Below are positions 9,961 to 18,083 of a stretch of DNA of 46,775 nt, piece by piece (position 1 is the first letter of the stretch; every line of letters begins with the position of its first letter). The DNA is from an uncultured Christensenella sp. (GTDB lineage: Bacteria; Bacillota; Clostridia; Christensenellales; UBA3700). The notes under the pieces were generated by a model. That model was given only the letters and a program-made list of their open reading frames with translations. It was not told the origin of the DNA and did no database searches. Both the position numbers and the translations under genes were made by a program. The DNA lies in contig CAJTZR010000004.1 in assembly GCA_910584035.1 (NCBI GenBank), positions 1-46,775 on the forward strand. The letters run 5' to 3'.

Positions 9961-10140
9961 TTATCAACAAGTGCACAATTTTATCCACATTTAATCAATG
10001 AAAAAATATTTATAAAACCATATGTTATAAATCAAACTGCTTATTCCTATTCTAGTACAAGTGGAAAAGATAAAAAATGTGGATAACTTGGCAAAAATGT
10101 GGATAACTTGGCAAAAAATCAGTTGTTTATCCACATTTTG
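9961..10140. other. Chromosomal replication origin (oriC): DnaA-box cluster
   Basis: Four exact copies of the DnaA box TTATCCACA/TGTGGATAA occur at 9981-9989, 10078-10086, 10098-10106 and 10127-10135, plus a one-mismatch copy at 9961-9969. The two central boxes sit in a tandem 20-bp repeat (10078-10097 and 10098-10117). AT-rich flanks on both sides offer a place for duplex melting. DnaA is expected to assemble here. Neither dnaA nor dnaN is adjacent, unlike in many Firmicutes. The parS cluster, the strand-bias switch and the nearby sporulation genes all fit an origin region. Confidence 0.85.
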
Positions 10141-10275
10141 GGCAATTTGTCCTCACAAATTATGAAAAATCACTATATTTAATGTGGAATGTTAAAAATA
10201 TGTATTTTATAAGTAAAAAATTTGTCGGATTTGTAAAAAAGTAGGTCTAAATTTTACAAATATTTTAACTTTATA

Positions 10276-10304
10276 TTGACTTTATATTTTTTTATGTATA
10301 TAAT
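10276..10304 (+). promoter_or_regulatory. Sigma-A promoter of mtnN
   Basis: TTGACT (10276-10281), a 17-base spacer and a perfect TATAAT (10299-10304) lie just upstream of the mtnN ribosome site. Start of transcription is expected near 10311, giving a very short leader. Confidence 0.8.
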
Positions 10305-10322
10305 GTTTAAAAAGAGGTGCTT

Positions 10323-11027
10323 ATGAAAAAGTTTAAAAGAATTGGAATGGTTGTTGCTTTGATTGAGGAGCAAGAGTATTTAACAAAATATTTTGGTAGA
10401 AGGGTTAATAAATATAAGTTTGGCGAAATAACTGTAACTGAATTTAATTATAAAGATTGTAAAATATTTATGGCAGATAGTGGGGTTGGTGAAATTTCTG
10501 CAGCTCTTTCAACACAAATGTTGATTTTAAAGTTTGATGTTGAGGTAATATTGAATTTTGGAGTTGTTGGAGGGTTAAGTAAAGAACTTAATTGTGGTGG
10601 TGTTGCATATGTTGGTGAAATTGTGCATCACGATTTTACAACAAGTTATAAAAATATGGATGAATATGCTGGCAAGTATATGTTTCAGCCAGATAGCTTT
10701 GTTTTTAAAGCCAATAAAAAAATGCTTGAACTTGCAAAAAAAGTCATTGGTGATAGAAAAGTTGTAAGAATTGTATCTGGTGATAAATTTGTTGATGATA
10801 ATACTTTTAGAGATTGGCTTATAAATCATTTTGGCGGCGAGATTTGCGATATGGAAAGTGCTGGAATATATTTTGCGTGCCGAAATCATAACATTCCATT
10901 TTTAATGATTAAAGCAGTGTCAGATAGTGCAGATGACAATGCTAGTGTAGATTTTAATGCAACAATAGATGCGGGTGTTACTTTTTATGTTGACGCAGTA
11001 AAAAAATTAATTGATTATATGTGCTAA
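10323..11027 (+). CDS. mtnN: 5'-Methylthioadenosine/S-adenosylhomocysteine nucleosidase
   Basis: 234 aa from the ATG, a typical length. The enzyme splits adenine from methylthioadenosine and S-adenosylhomocysteine in the cytosol, feeding methionine salvage and removing methylation by-products. Visible family features in order: the N-terminal ALIEE segment carrying the catalytic Glu, SGVGEISAA and the glycine turn FGVVGGL of the nucleoside-phosphorylase fold, the SGDKFVDD segment, the ribose-binding DMESAG motif, and SDSADDN with the catalytic Asp. An upstream in-frame GTG at 10317 overlaps the AGAGGTG ribosome site, so the ATG at 10323 is preferred. It is the first gene right of the DnaA boxes, monocistronic, and co-oriented with replication. 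Confidence 0.88.
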   Translation: MKKFKRIGMVVALIEEQEYLTKYFGRRVNKYKFGEITVTEFNYKDCKIFMADSGVGEISAALSTQMLILKFDVEVILNFGVVGGLSKELNCGGVAYVGEIVHHDFTTSYKNMDEYAGKYMFQPDSFVFKANKKMLELAKKVIGDRKVVRIVSGDKFVDDNTFRDWLINHFGGEICDMESAGIYFACRNHNIPFLMIKAVSDSADDNASVDFNATIDAGVTFYVDAVKKLIDYMC

Positions 11028-11959
11028 TTACATTAAACATTAAAGATTTTTCATTATCAATTTATATAACAAAATGTTTTAAAAATAGTAATTTTAAATT
11101 TTTTATTTTATGTAGTCAATTTGAGATATATCATTTGGTTCTTGTTACTAATTATTTATTTTATTTATAATAGTAATTATATTTTACACAACAAAGATAT
11201 TAAAATTTTTATGAATATTATATATAAAATTGTAATTAAAATTATTAAAGTGCTATATTTTTTAATATAATTTAAGATTAAAAGAATTCTATAAAAAAGA
11301 AACAAGCGTCATAATTTGCATTTTGACGCTTGTTCTTTAATAGTGAGTATAAGTTGAAGTTTATAAAAATTGAAAAAGCTTAACAATTTTTACAAATTTA
11401 TTATACAACTTCATTCAAACTTTGTCAAACAAAACTAATTAAATTTTGTTTTATTATTTTAAAAATCTTAACACTAATCTAATTATTATTAAAAGTTATC
11501 CATATGCTTCACAAAAAAGTTGTTTTTTTGGCGTCCTAATAAGTACAAAAAAATTTTTCAGTGACTGATGTTAATTAAAAGCAGAAGTGCTTGAATAAGT
11601 AGTAATACACAGAAAACAAAATTTTATCGCAGATTAAAATTCGCTTCCTATAGTAATATTATCAAGGATGGCAATAATTTCCGCAAAAAATTATTTTATG
11701 GGCCCCCCCCCCTCAATAAGCAGGGCGAAGCCACATTTTGCAGTGGCTGACAATAATTCAAATAGTGTTAAACTTGATTTATCAAGATAAAAGCGTTAGC
11801 TTTTGTTTAATTTGAGTTTTCTCAAATTTAACGACACATAATTTATATTTATGCATAAAACTTTGGAATAAAAAATATATTATATTAATTAAAAAATATA
11901 ATATTATATATCTATTAGTTATATGGATTGGTAAAAAATTTGATTTATTTGAGGTGAAT
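11028..11959. other. Intergenic region with terminator and a C10 tract
   Basis: No gene is seen; a minus-strand frame at 11782-12003 is chance and overlaps yabP. The stretch holds the terminator at 11298-11337 and an unusual run of ten C residues (11703-11712) preceded by GGG, followed by a hairpin with arms AGCCAC and GTGGCT near 11730-11750. Confidence 0.5.
11298..11337. terminator. Intrinsic terminator downstream of mtnN
   Basis: Stem 11298-11310 with 11325-11337 (core ACAAGCGTC/GACGCTTGT) is flanked by A-rich and T-rich sequence and can act in both directions. It lies about 270 bases after mtnN. Confidence 0.6.
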
Positions 11960-12235
11960 ATGGAAATTGAGCAAAAAGTTGCTAAAAAGCATATAGTTAA
12001 CATTGTTTATGGTGATAGTATAGAAATTCGTGGCATTGTTTGTGCGTTGGAATATGACGAAAATATTGCAGTTTTCAAGCTGGCAGATAATATTTTGACT
12101 ATTCACGGTAGTGAATTTGATGTAAAATCTATTGATGTAGAAAATGGAATTGCGATAGTTAGTGGTTGTGTAAGCAGTTTAGAGTACGCAAAGTCTAGAG
12201 AGAAACAAGGCTTTTTTAAGAGGCTAATGAAGTGA
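11960..12235 (+). CDS. yabP: Sporulation protein YabP (spore cortex/coat stage)
   Basis: 91 aa from the ATG at 11960. YabP/YqfC-family proteins are small mother-cell proteins required for spore formation in Bacillus and Clostridia. Family features: a beta-rich body in which 'IEIRGI' precedes a hydrophobic strand, the segment LTIHGSEFDVKSIDVENGIAIVSG-like pattern of alternating strands, and a basic C-terminus ending GFFKRLMK, very like YabP tails. GAGGTG lies just before the ATG; an in-frame GTG at 11954 lies inside that ribosome site and is rejected. The stop codon overlaps the GTG start of yabQ (GTGA), showing a two-gene operon. Its presence is the main evidence that the organism belongs to an endospore-forming lineage. 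Confidence 0.8.
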   Translation: MEIEQKVAKKHIVNIVYGDSIEIRGIVCALEYDENIAVFKLADNILTIHGSEFDVKSIDVENGIAIVSGCVSSLEYAKSREKQGFFKRLMK

Positions 12236-12546
12236 ATAATATTGCAAATGAACAGCTTTTTGAGTTAGGTGTATTATTGATTGCTGCATTTGTTTATATT
12301 GTGGCACATTTTACGTGTAGCGGTTTAGCCATTTTAATAAGTAATCAGAAAACAGGAATTATACGTAGCTTTTTACAAGGTGCGTTATTAATTTGTATTT
12401 TAGCAATAGCAGTAATTTGTTTCTTTAATGGAAAAATTAAATTTTATCATTTTGTTGCATATGGTGGAACAGTTGCAATGTTAATAAAAATTATTAATTT
12501 GCTTAAAAACAAATTTCATCAATTAAAGGCCCGTAAAAAAGAATAA
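12232..12546 (+). CDS. yabQ: Spore cortex biosynthesis protein YabQ
   Basis: 104 aa, starting with GTG overlapped by the yabP stop. YabQ is an integral membrane protein of the outer forespore membrane needed for cortex peptidoglycan. Three hydrophobic spans are visible (about residues 9-32, 44-63 and 70-88) followed by a Lys/Arg-rich tail (KNKFHQLKARKKE). The translational overlap with yabP and the conserved yabP-yabQ order are the best evidence; sequence identity alone would be weak for so small a membrane protein. The usual next gene, divIC, is missing: a terminator and a convergent lipoprotein gene follow instead. Confidence 0.75.
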   Translation: MNNIANEQLFELGVLLIAAFVYIVAHFTCSGLAILISNQKTGIIRSFLQGALLICILAIAVICFFNGKIKFYHFVAYGGTVAMLIKIINLLKNKFHQLKARKKE

Positions 12547-12607
12547 TCTTTGAAATATAATAATTTACATATTTTTATGGAAGTAAAAAAATATATTTAA
12601 CTTTAAT

Positions 12608-12645
12608 TACAAACAGCACAAGAATTTAATCTTGTGCTGTTTGTA
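12608..12645. terminator. Bidirectional terminator between yabQ and the BspA-like gene
   Basis: A perfect 15-bp stem (12608-12622 with 12631-12645, core AACAGCACAAG) lies between two convergent genes and serves both. Confidence 0.85.
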
Positions 12646-12676
12646 TAATACAACAACTTTTGATAATAAAACTATT

Positions 12677-14944
12677 TTATTGTAACCAGATTTTTGGAGT
12701 TAAATTATCTACATCGTAATACCAATGTTGACCATCATAAATTGGACTTGTTGAATAAAATAATATTTGTGCGTTCAAAATATGTTCATTATATAAACCG
12801 ATTTTGATTTTATTCCATTCTTCTATATTCTCACCTTTGTAAAACACCATAGATAAATTACCATATAAGTTAAATGCAAATTCACCTATTTCAGTTACAC
12901 TATTTGGAATAATTATTTCTGTTAATTTTTCACAAAGAGCAAATGTTCCAGTACTAATACTAGTAACGCCTTGAGGAATTTCTATATTTGTTAAGTTCTT
13001 ACAAGCTTGGAATGCATATTCTCCTATTCTTGTTACAGTAGGGGGTATAGAAATATCTTTTAAGTTGGTAAATTTGTTAAATGCAAAATCACCAATCTCT
13101 GTTAAATCATTTGGCAAGTTTACTTTTGATACATAATCTGCCAAGTAATCTTTTCCAGAAATAGATGGATTATAATCCCAAATTATTGGGGAATTGCATC
13201 CTCTAAATGCAGCAATTTGAACAACACTCACTGTTGATGGTAATATTAAAGTTGTTAGATTAGCACAATAAGAAAAAGCGTCTTTTTCGATTATTCTAAC
13301 ACTTGAAGGAATAACAACTTTAGTTAAAAAAGCACGCCCACCGAATGCTGATGATCTAATTGTAGATACAGGTAAACCATTGTGTGTGTCAGGTATGACT
13401 ATTTCTGATTTTCTTGCGTTGTATGAATGTATTTCATAGCTTTTGCCATCAGTAGATAAAACAAAAGTATAATAAGGTATTAAGTCAGCATTGATTATTG
13501 TTTTATCTGTCCAAGTCCATATGCCTGTTGTTGGAATGTCCCAACCGACAAATATCCATTCTCCGTCAATTGTAGGAATAGGTAATTCGTAATGTTGATT
13601 ATAGGTAAATTCTATTGTATGTTGATTTAAGTCACTATGGGGAGCATTAAGCGTAACAATATATTTGTTTGCGGAATATTTTGCATATATATCTAAATTA
13701 CCATAGCTACCAGAGTTGATACAAACTATTTGATTTTTGAATTCATTATCAGAATACCAGCCCTCAAATGAATAACCAATTTTTGTTGCATCGGTTAGTG
13801 TAATTGTAGAAGATTCTATGTTATAAGTGCTAATGTTATTATGCGTTCCTCCGTCTAAATTATATGTAATTGAGTAGTCGATAGGCTCCCATATGGCGTA
13901 TAATTCAATATTTTTTGGTAAATTAAAGTTTTCAAAAACATAACCAGCACAATAATTGGTTCCTGTTCCATCTGCTTTTGTGTTCCATATTTTAAAATTA
14001 TAGGCTGTTCTAAAAAAAGTATTTTCTTCTTTCATAACCACATTAGAATTAAATTCAACTTCTTGTTTTTGAGAATTACCTAATTCATAATTTGATAAAT
14101 AAGTTATGGTGTATGTTTTTGCTTGCCAAAGTGAATTGAAAATTGTGTCAGAGACAATTGGATCATTTATATTTTTATCCCAAGCAACAAACTCATAACC
14201 TATTTTAGTTGGTTCTATTGGTAAAGAAGCAAAATCATCCTCTTCAATGTGTTGAGTTTCAATATCGGTGCCACCATTTGTATTAAAAAATACATCATAA
14301 ATTGGTTTACGGCGTATTTGCAAGGTATAAAGTGTAACATCTTTATTGTAAGTAACTAATACATAAAAAACATTGTCCCCAATATTTAGAGGAGAAGCCA
14401 CTTTGCTAGGTATTTCGTCTTTGCATTGTATGTCAGTTGTCAATTTCCATTCATATTTAGTTGTAACAAGGCGTGCGATATTTAAGTATTCAGAGGAGTT
14501 TGAAACTTTTGTTGAGAAAGTTGTTTCGTCAATCTTTTCAAAGCCATTAAAAGAAATATCTAATAAATTAGGTTGTTCGTCAGGTGGCAAAGGTGTAGTT
14601 ACAGTTATTTGTTTTGTTGTACTTTTACCATCTGCTGTTGCTTTAAGGATAATTATCCCCTCATTAAGTGGAAGTAAAATGCCATTATTGTTAATATTCG
14701 CAGTTCCTTGTTCAATATCCCATTGTACAGTTTTGTCAGTTGCATTATTAGGAGTAATTACCACGGAATACTGTTCTTGAATACCTTTAATAGCATTATC
14801 CGCACCTATTATTGAAATGGATTCAACATGTATAATATCTGAATTGTTATCATTATTATTGTTGTCATTATTACAAGCAACAAATGAAAATAAAGATAAC
14901 AAAAGTAAAATTGTAACAAACAAAAGATTTATAAATTTTTTCAT
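12677..14944 (-). CDS. Large surface lipoprotein with Big_2, InlB-type and BspA-like LRR repeats
   Basis: 755 aa. A signal peptide ends in lipobox FVAC (Cys24), followed by an Asn/Asp-rich spacer. Then come a bacterial Ig-like (Big_2) domain (about 38-115), a cadherin-like beta-sandwich (about 125-215), three Listeria-Bacteroides (InlB B) repeats with the hallmarks 'NTNGGT', 'GYEFVAWD', 'YNLDGGT' and 'GYSFEGWY' (about 215-440), and BspA-type leucine-rich repeats (about 500-700) of the kind 'LTEIGDFAFNKFTNLK' and 'IPxxVTxIGEYAFxxCxNL'. It should sit on the cell surface and bind host or neighbour ligands; the ligand is unknown. GAGGT precedes the ATG. It lies 48 bases downstream of the GIY-YIG-type gene on the same strand and ends at a strong terminator. 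Confidence 0.85.
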   Translation of the reverse strand: MKKFINLLFVTILLLLSLFSFVACNNDNNNNDNNSDIIHVESISIIGADNAIKGIQEQYSVVITPNNATDKTVQWDIEQGTANINNNGILLPLNEGIIILKATADGKSTTKQITVTTPLPPDEQPNLLDISFNGFEKIDETTFSTKVSNSSEYLNIARLVTTKYEWKLTTDIQCKDEIPSKVASPLNIGDNVFYVLVTYNKDVTLYTLQIRRKPIYDVFFNTNGGTDIETQHIEEDDFASLPIEPTKIGYEFVAWDKNINDPIVSDTIFNSLWQAKTYTITYLSNYELGNSQKQEVEFNSNVVMKEENTFFRTAYNFKIWNTKADGTGTNYCAGYVFENFNLPKNIELYAIWEPIDYSITYNLDGGTHNNISTYNIESSTITLTDATKIGYSFEGWYSDNEFKNQIVCINSGSYGNLDIYAKYSANKYIVTLNAPHSDLNQHTIEFTYNQHYELPIPTIDGEWIFVGWDIPTTGIWTWTDKTIINADLIPYYTFVLSTDGKSYEIHSYNARKSEIVIPDTHNGLPVSTIRSSAFGGRAFLTKVVIPSSVRIIEKDAFSYCANLTTLILPSTVSVVQIAAFRGCNSPIIWDYNPSISGKDYLADYVSKVNLPNDLTEIGDFAFNKFTNLKDISIPPTVTRIGEYAFQACKNLTNIEIPQGVTSISTGTFALCEKLTEIIIPNSVTEIGEFAFNLYGNLSMVFYKGENIEEWNKIKIGLYNEHILNAQILFYSTSPIYDGQHWYYDVDNLTPKIWLQ

Positions 14945-14992
14945 ATTTACCTCGCAGTAGATTTAGCCTATTTTATATAATTAAAAATTCAG

Positions 14993-15613
14993 TTAATTAT
15001 TTTTATCTAAATAATCAGGTCGCAATTCCCAAATTCGTTTACCATTGTAGAAGAAATACCAAGAACCGCTAACTCGACCACCTCCACCAAGGTTGCTTGC
15101 CAGTTGAGAAAGAGTATAAGTATTTCCATTGTATTCAACTTTGTTTATTTTGTCTTTTACAATTGCTTTTTTAGCAGGGTCATTTTCAAATAAAATTATA
15201 CTGCCTAAAGGAATATTAACCATCTCAAATGTGGTATTTGGCAATCTTTTATTTTGTTTTTCACCTGTAGAAGTGGTTGTTTCAATCACTTCGGTTAAGA
15301 CATTTGTAATTTCTTTAACACCTTTCAAATCCCGTGAGTATGTTTTTGCATATTCAACACATCCACTCCAAAAAAATTCAGTGGTTTTATTCCATATTTG
15401 TGAACGATGACGAAATTGTTTAAATTGTTCGTGTACTTTTTTCTCAACCCAATCAACATCCTCACATTCAAAAATAGCAATTGGTTCAAATGGTTCAGGA
15501 ACATTGCTTGCTGACAAGCCTCGCTTTTCAAAAGTTGAAAGGGTTGTTTTTCCGATTTTAATTAAATGTTGAAATGCAGAATTTCGTGCAAAATAAAGTA
15601 ATCCTTTTGCCAT
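14993..15613 (-). CDS. GIY-YIG/T5orf172-type nuclease-like protein with DUF4357-like tail
   Basis: 206 aa. The first half (about 1-90) reads as a T5orf172/GIY-YIG-superfamily domain: GLLYFARNS in place of the first motif, KIGKTTLS as the second strand, then a conserved Arg region and Glu/His-rich helix (WVEKKVHEQF). The last 70 residues resemble DUF4357, with 'EYNGNTYTLSQLA' and 'VSGSWYFFYNGKRIWE'; this domain often follows such nuclease-like modules. The biochemical role is not settled: DNA repair, phage defence or mobile-element functions are all reported for relatives. GGAGG lies before the ATG. A structured RNA with its own promoter and terminator ends about 40 bases upstream on the same strand, so readthrough could couple them. 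Confidence 0.7.
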   Translation of the reverse strand: MAKGLLYFARNSAFQHLIKIGKTTLSTFEKRGLSASNVPEPFEPIAIFECEDVDWVEKKVHEQFKQFRHRSQIWNKTTEFFWSGCVEYAKTYSRDLKGVKEITNVLTEVIETTTSTGEKQNKRLPNTTFEMVNIPLGSIILFENDPAKKAIVKDKINKVEYNGNTYTLSQLASNLGGGGRVSGSWYFFYNGKRIWELRPDYLDKNN

Positions 15614-15653
15614 AAATTATTACCTCCATAAAGTAAGTTTTTCTAGTTTTGTC

Positions 15654-15686
15654 TAAAAAAAGTGTCGCCCCCCAACGAGAGCGACA
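15654..15686 (-). terminator. Intrinsic terminator of the structured RNA
   Basis: TGTCGC and GCGACA (15681-15686 and 15663-15668) form a stem with a G-rich 12-base loop, followed on the minus strand by C and seven T residues. Incomplete termination would allow transcription into the GIY-YIG-type gene starting at 15613. Confidence 0.8.
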
Positions 15687-15844
15687 AATGCTATGCCGAA
15701 ACTCTTGTTGAAGTGCGACCTTACAACTAGCCACTATAAAATTTTGCTTTATAGGTTGGTTTCGGCGATAAGCTAAAAATAAATTACCTATAAAGCCCCT
15801 AATGAATAGTGACTAAAATTATATTAATTAAGTTGTAAGGTCGC
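15655..15844 (-). ncRNA. Structured RNA of about 190 nt with probable pseudoknot, family unknown
   Basis: Read on the minus strand. The promoter at 15851-15879 would start the RNA at or near 15844. The first 14 bases (15844-15831) pair perfectly with 15728-15715. Inside, GCTTTATAGGT pairs with ACCTATAAAGC. The loop of that inner stem contains GCCGAAAC (15766-15759 on this strand), which is complementary to GTTTCGGC (15702-15695) located outside the closing stem, so a pseudoknot is predicted. The RNA ends in a GC-rich hairpin followed by seven U. It has no coding frame and is clearly richer in GC than its surroundings. I do not recognise the family; tmRNA, RNase P and SRP hallmarks are absent. 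Confidence 0.75.
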
Positions 15845-15850
15845 ATTTGT

Positions 15851-15879
15851 ATTATAGCACTTTTATGCAAAACAGTCAA
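15851..15879 (-). promoter_or_regulatory. Consensus sigma-A promoter of the structured RNA
   Basis: On the minus strand, TTGACT (15879-15874), a 17-base spacer and TATAAT (15856-15851) precede the first paired base of the RNA by six bases. Both hexamers and spacing are near-perfect, which predicts strong transcription. Confidence 0.85.
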
Positions 15880-16005
15880 TATTATTTGATTTATTTTTAA
15901 TTTTCAAAACATATAAAAATTATGAATGTTAAAATGATAACAGATTTTATTTGTTTAAGTTATCTTGTGGTAGATTATAAATTTAAATGTTGTATAAACT
16001 TTTAA

Positions 16006-16034
16006 TTGTATAAGTTTAAAAGATATGCTATAAT
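16006..16034 (+). promoter_or_regulatory. Sigma-A promoter upstream of ppx
   Basis: TTGTAT (16006-16011), a 17-base spacer and TATAAT (16029-16034) lie 54 bases before the ppx start codon. Confidence 0.65.
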
Positions 16035-16088
16035 AACCTTAATTAATAAAAAGATTTATCAAAAAAGTTTGCAATATGTGGGGTATAT

Positions 16089-16961
16089 ATGGATAAAAAA
16101 TTCGCTATTATAGATATTGGTAGTAATTCTATAAGGTTAATGATAAGTGATGGCGTTAAAAGTTTGAAAAAATATGTTAACACAACAAAGCTAGCTGAGG
16201 GACTTGCGAAAACTGGCGTTTTAAACGATATTGCTATGGAGAGAAGTTTGTCTGCAATATGTGAGTTTGTGGATAAGGCAAAAGATATTGGAGCAGAGCT
16301 TCATATTTTTGCAACTGAAGCTGTTAGAAGTGCTAAAAATAGTAAAGAGTTTACAGATAGAATCAAGCAACACACTGGCTTGTGTACAGATATTGTTTGT
16401 GGTGAAATGGAAGCAAAACTTGGTTTTGTTGGTGCTTCACAAGGACAAAATGTCTGTGTTGTTGACATCGGCGGTGCTAGCACGGAAATTGTTTGTGGTG
16501 ATAAAGGCGAAATTTTCTATGCTAAAAGCGTACCAATTGGTGCAGTAAGATTACTAGATAATTGTGGTGAGGACGAGGTGTTATTAACTAATTATGTCGC
16601 AAATAAATTAGTGTTATATGGCAACGTGCCAAGAATGGACAAGTTGGTAGCTATTGGTGGAACAGCATCAACTATTGTGTCTGTATTGCAAAAAATGAAA
16701 GTATACGATACCGAAAAAGTGCATAACTTTATGTTATACAAAAGAGATGTTGAAAAAGTGTATCATTTAATTAAAAATACCGCTAAAGAAAAACGCTGTG
16801 ACATTATAGGGTTGGCAGAGGGAAGACGTGACATTATAGTTGGTGCGACTTTTGAGCTTTTCAAAATTATGGAAATGTTAGGTTTTGATTATCTGTATGT
16901 AAGTGAACAAGATAATCTTGAGGGATATCTGATGTTAAATAAGGAAAAATGGTGTCAATAA
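16089..16961 (+). CDS. ppx: Ppx/GppA-family phosphatase (exopolyphosphatase-like)
   Basis: 290 aa, close to the short Ppx/GppA form of about 300 aa that lacks the C-terminal HD-like domain. The enzyme removes terminal phosphate from polyphosphate and/or pppGpp. It has the ASKHA fold: the first phosphate motif DIGSNS (9-14), the ATEAVR segment (75-80), the second phosphate motif DIGGAST (126-132) with the catalytic Glu region just before, and the adenosine-type motif IGGTAST. The ATG is preceded by a weak GGGG ribosome site. A promoter lies upstream and the gene appears monocistronic. Whether polyphosphate or pppGpp is the real substrate cannot be told from sequence. Confidence 0.88.
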   Translation: MDKKFAIIDIGSNSIRLMISDGVKSLKKYVNTTKLAEGLAKTGVLNDIAMERSLSAICEFVDKAKDIGAELHIFATEAVRSAKNSKEFTDRIKQHTGLCTDIVCGEMEAKLGFVGASQGQNVCVVDIGGASTEIVCGDKGEIFYAKSVPIGAVRLLDNCGEDEVLLTNYVANKLVLYGNVPRMDKLVAIGGTASTIVSVLQKMKVYDTEKVHNFMLYKRDVEKVYHLIKNTAKEKRCDIIGLAEGRRDIIVGATFELFKIMEMLGFDYLYVSEQDNLEGYLMLNKEKWCQ

Positions 16962-17087
16962 TTTAGACAGTGCTAAGGAGTTTTTAAATAAATGTAGCTT
17001 TTTATGCTATGTAGTTGTTAGAGTTAATTAAATTAAACAATTGTAAGGTTTTTAACACGAGATTGATGGTTTTGGAAGAGGTTATTA

Positions 17088-18083
17088 ATGAAAAAATGGC
17101 TAATAATGTTGATAATAATTTGTAATATTATTCCTATTGTTCTCATTGTGTTGGGGTTATGTTTGCCCTTGCGGATATTGTTTCAAGTAGGAATATTTCT
17201 TGAGGGAATTATTGCTAATATTACTATCTTATATATTATAGATTTAGCTTGGAAAAAACATAAGAACGAATCAAAAACAAAAGGACACTTACTTAAGGAA
17301 ATTTTTTCATTATTTAAGAAAGATAATGTGAATGTAAATGATGAGGGTGATGACAAAAGAGAAAATGAAATAAAAGAGTTAAATGAGATAAACACTACTT
17401 ATGGCACAGAAAACCAAAAAGCAGTGCTAAAAAGAGTAGTGTCTAATCATAAAAGAGCGAAAAGGATAATATCTGAGTGGCCACACTCTTACTGGGGACG
17501 TTATGTTGCAATAGCTTTCTTTTCGTGTATAGTGCTTGCTTTGGTGTTTTTTGTTGTTTTTTTGGTTACACAATATAGCGATTTTCCAACAGTCACGGTG
17601 GCTTTGTTGGGTGTTGGTGTTGTAATAATATTTATATCATTTATAATTATTATGATAAACGAAAGAAAATCAATTTGGCGTGTAAAGAAGTATTTAAATA
17701 GCAATAATGATAAATATAAGAGAAAATTTATTGAAGCTGACGCAATTGTCAAACTGACAATAATTTCTAGCTATACACAAACTGGAACTAAAACTCATTC
17801 AAGAGTATCAAATTGTGTTTATAGAATTTTGATTGAATGTAATGGAAAAAAATTATATGCTTTTAGTAGAAATTTTTATAATGAAGGTGACATTGTTACA
17901 ATAATTTATAAAGAAAAATCAACAATAGCAAGCATAATAGCAGATTATTATAGCGAAGATGATGAAAATTCTTGTGTAGAGGATGACCCAGACAATTTTT
18001 GGGTTGCAAAAGATGAAGAATCTAATTCGTGTTTAGAACCAAATGAACAATCTAAAATTCAAGGAAAAATGAAAGATAAATAA
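17088..18083 (+). CDS. Four-span membrane protein with C-terminal beta domain, unknown
   Basis: 331 aa. Four hydrophobic spans are visible: about 4-27, 29-52, 139-163 and 167-191. A long Lys/Glu/Asp-rich loop (53-135) separates the pairs. After the last span, residues about 210-290 form alternating strands with a 'YRILIECNGKKLYAF...GDIVTIIY' pattern resembling DUF3592-type beta domains, and the last 45 residues are strongly acidic. I do not recognise the family with certainty. The start follows a GAGG ribosome site. It is between ppx and the tRNA cluster and has no clear operon partner. Confidence 0.65.
   Translation: MKKWLIMLIIICNIIPIVLIVLGLCLPLRILFQVGIFLEGIIANITILYIIDLAWKKHKNESKTKGHLLKEIFSLFKKDNVNVNDEGDDKRENEIKELNEINTTYGTENQKAVLKRVVSNHKRAKRIISEWPHSYWGRYVAIAFFSCIVLALVFFVVFLVTQYSDFPTVTVALLGVGVVIIFISFIIIMINERKSIWRVKKYLNSNNDKYKRKFIEADAIVKLTIISSYTQTGTKTHSRVSNCVYRILIECNGKKLYAFSRNFYNEGDIVTIIYKEKSTIASIIADYYSEDDENSCVEDDPDNFWVAKDEESNSCLEPNEQSKIQGKMKDK

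Noticed and set aside
15655..15844. tracrRNA or CRISPR-associated RNA
   Set aside because: No CRISPR array, no cas gene and no repeat/anti-repeat copy elsewhere in the window.
15655..15844. Retron msr-msd RNA
   Set aside because: The inverted ends resemble the a1/a2 layout, but there is no reverse transcriptase gene nearby.
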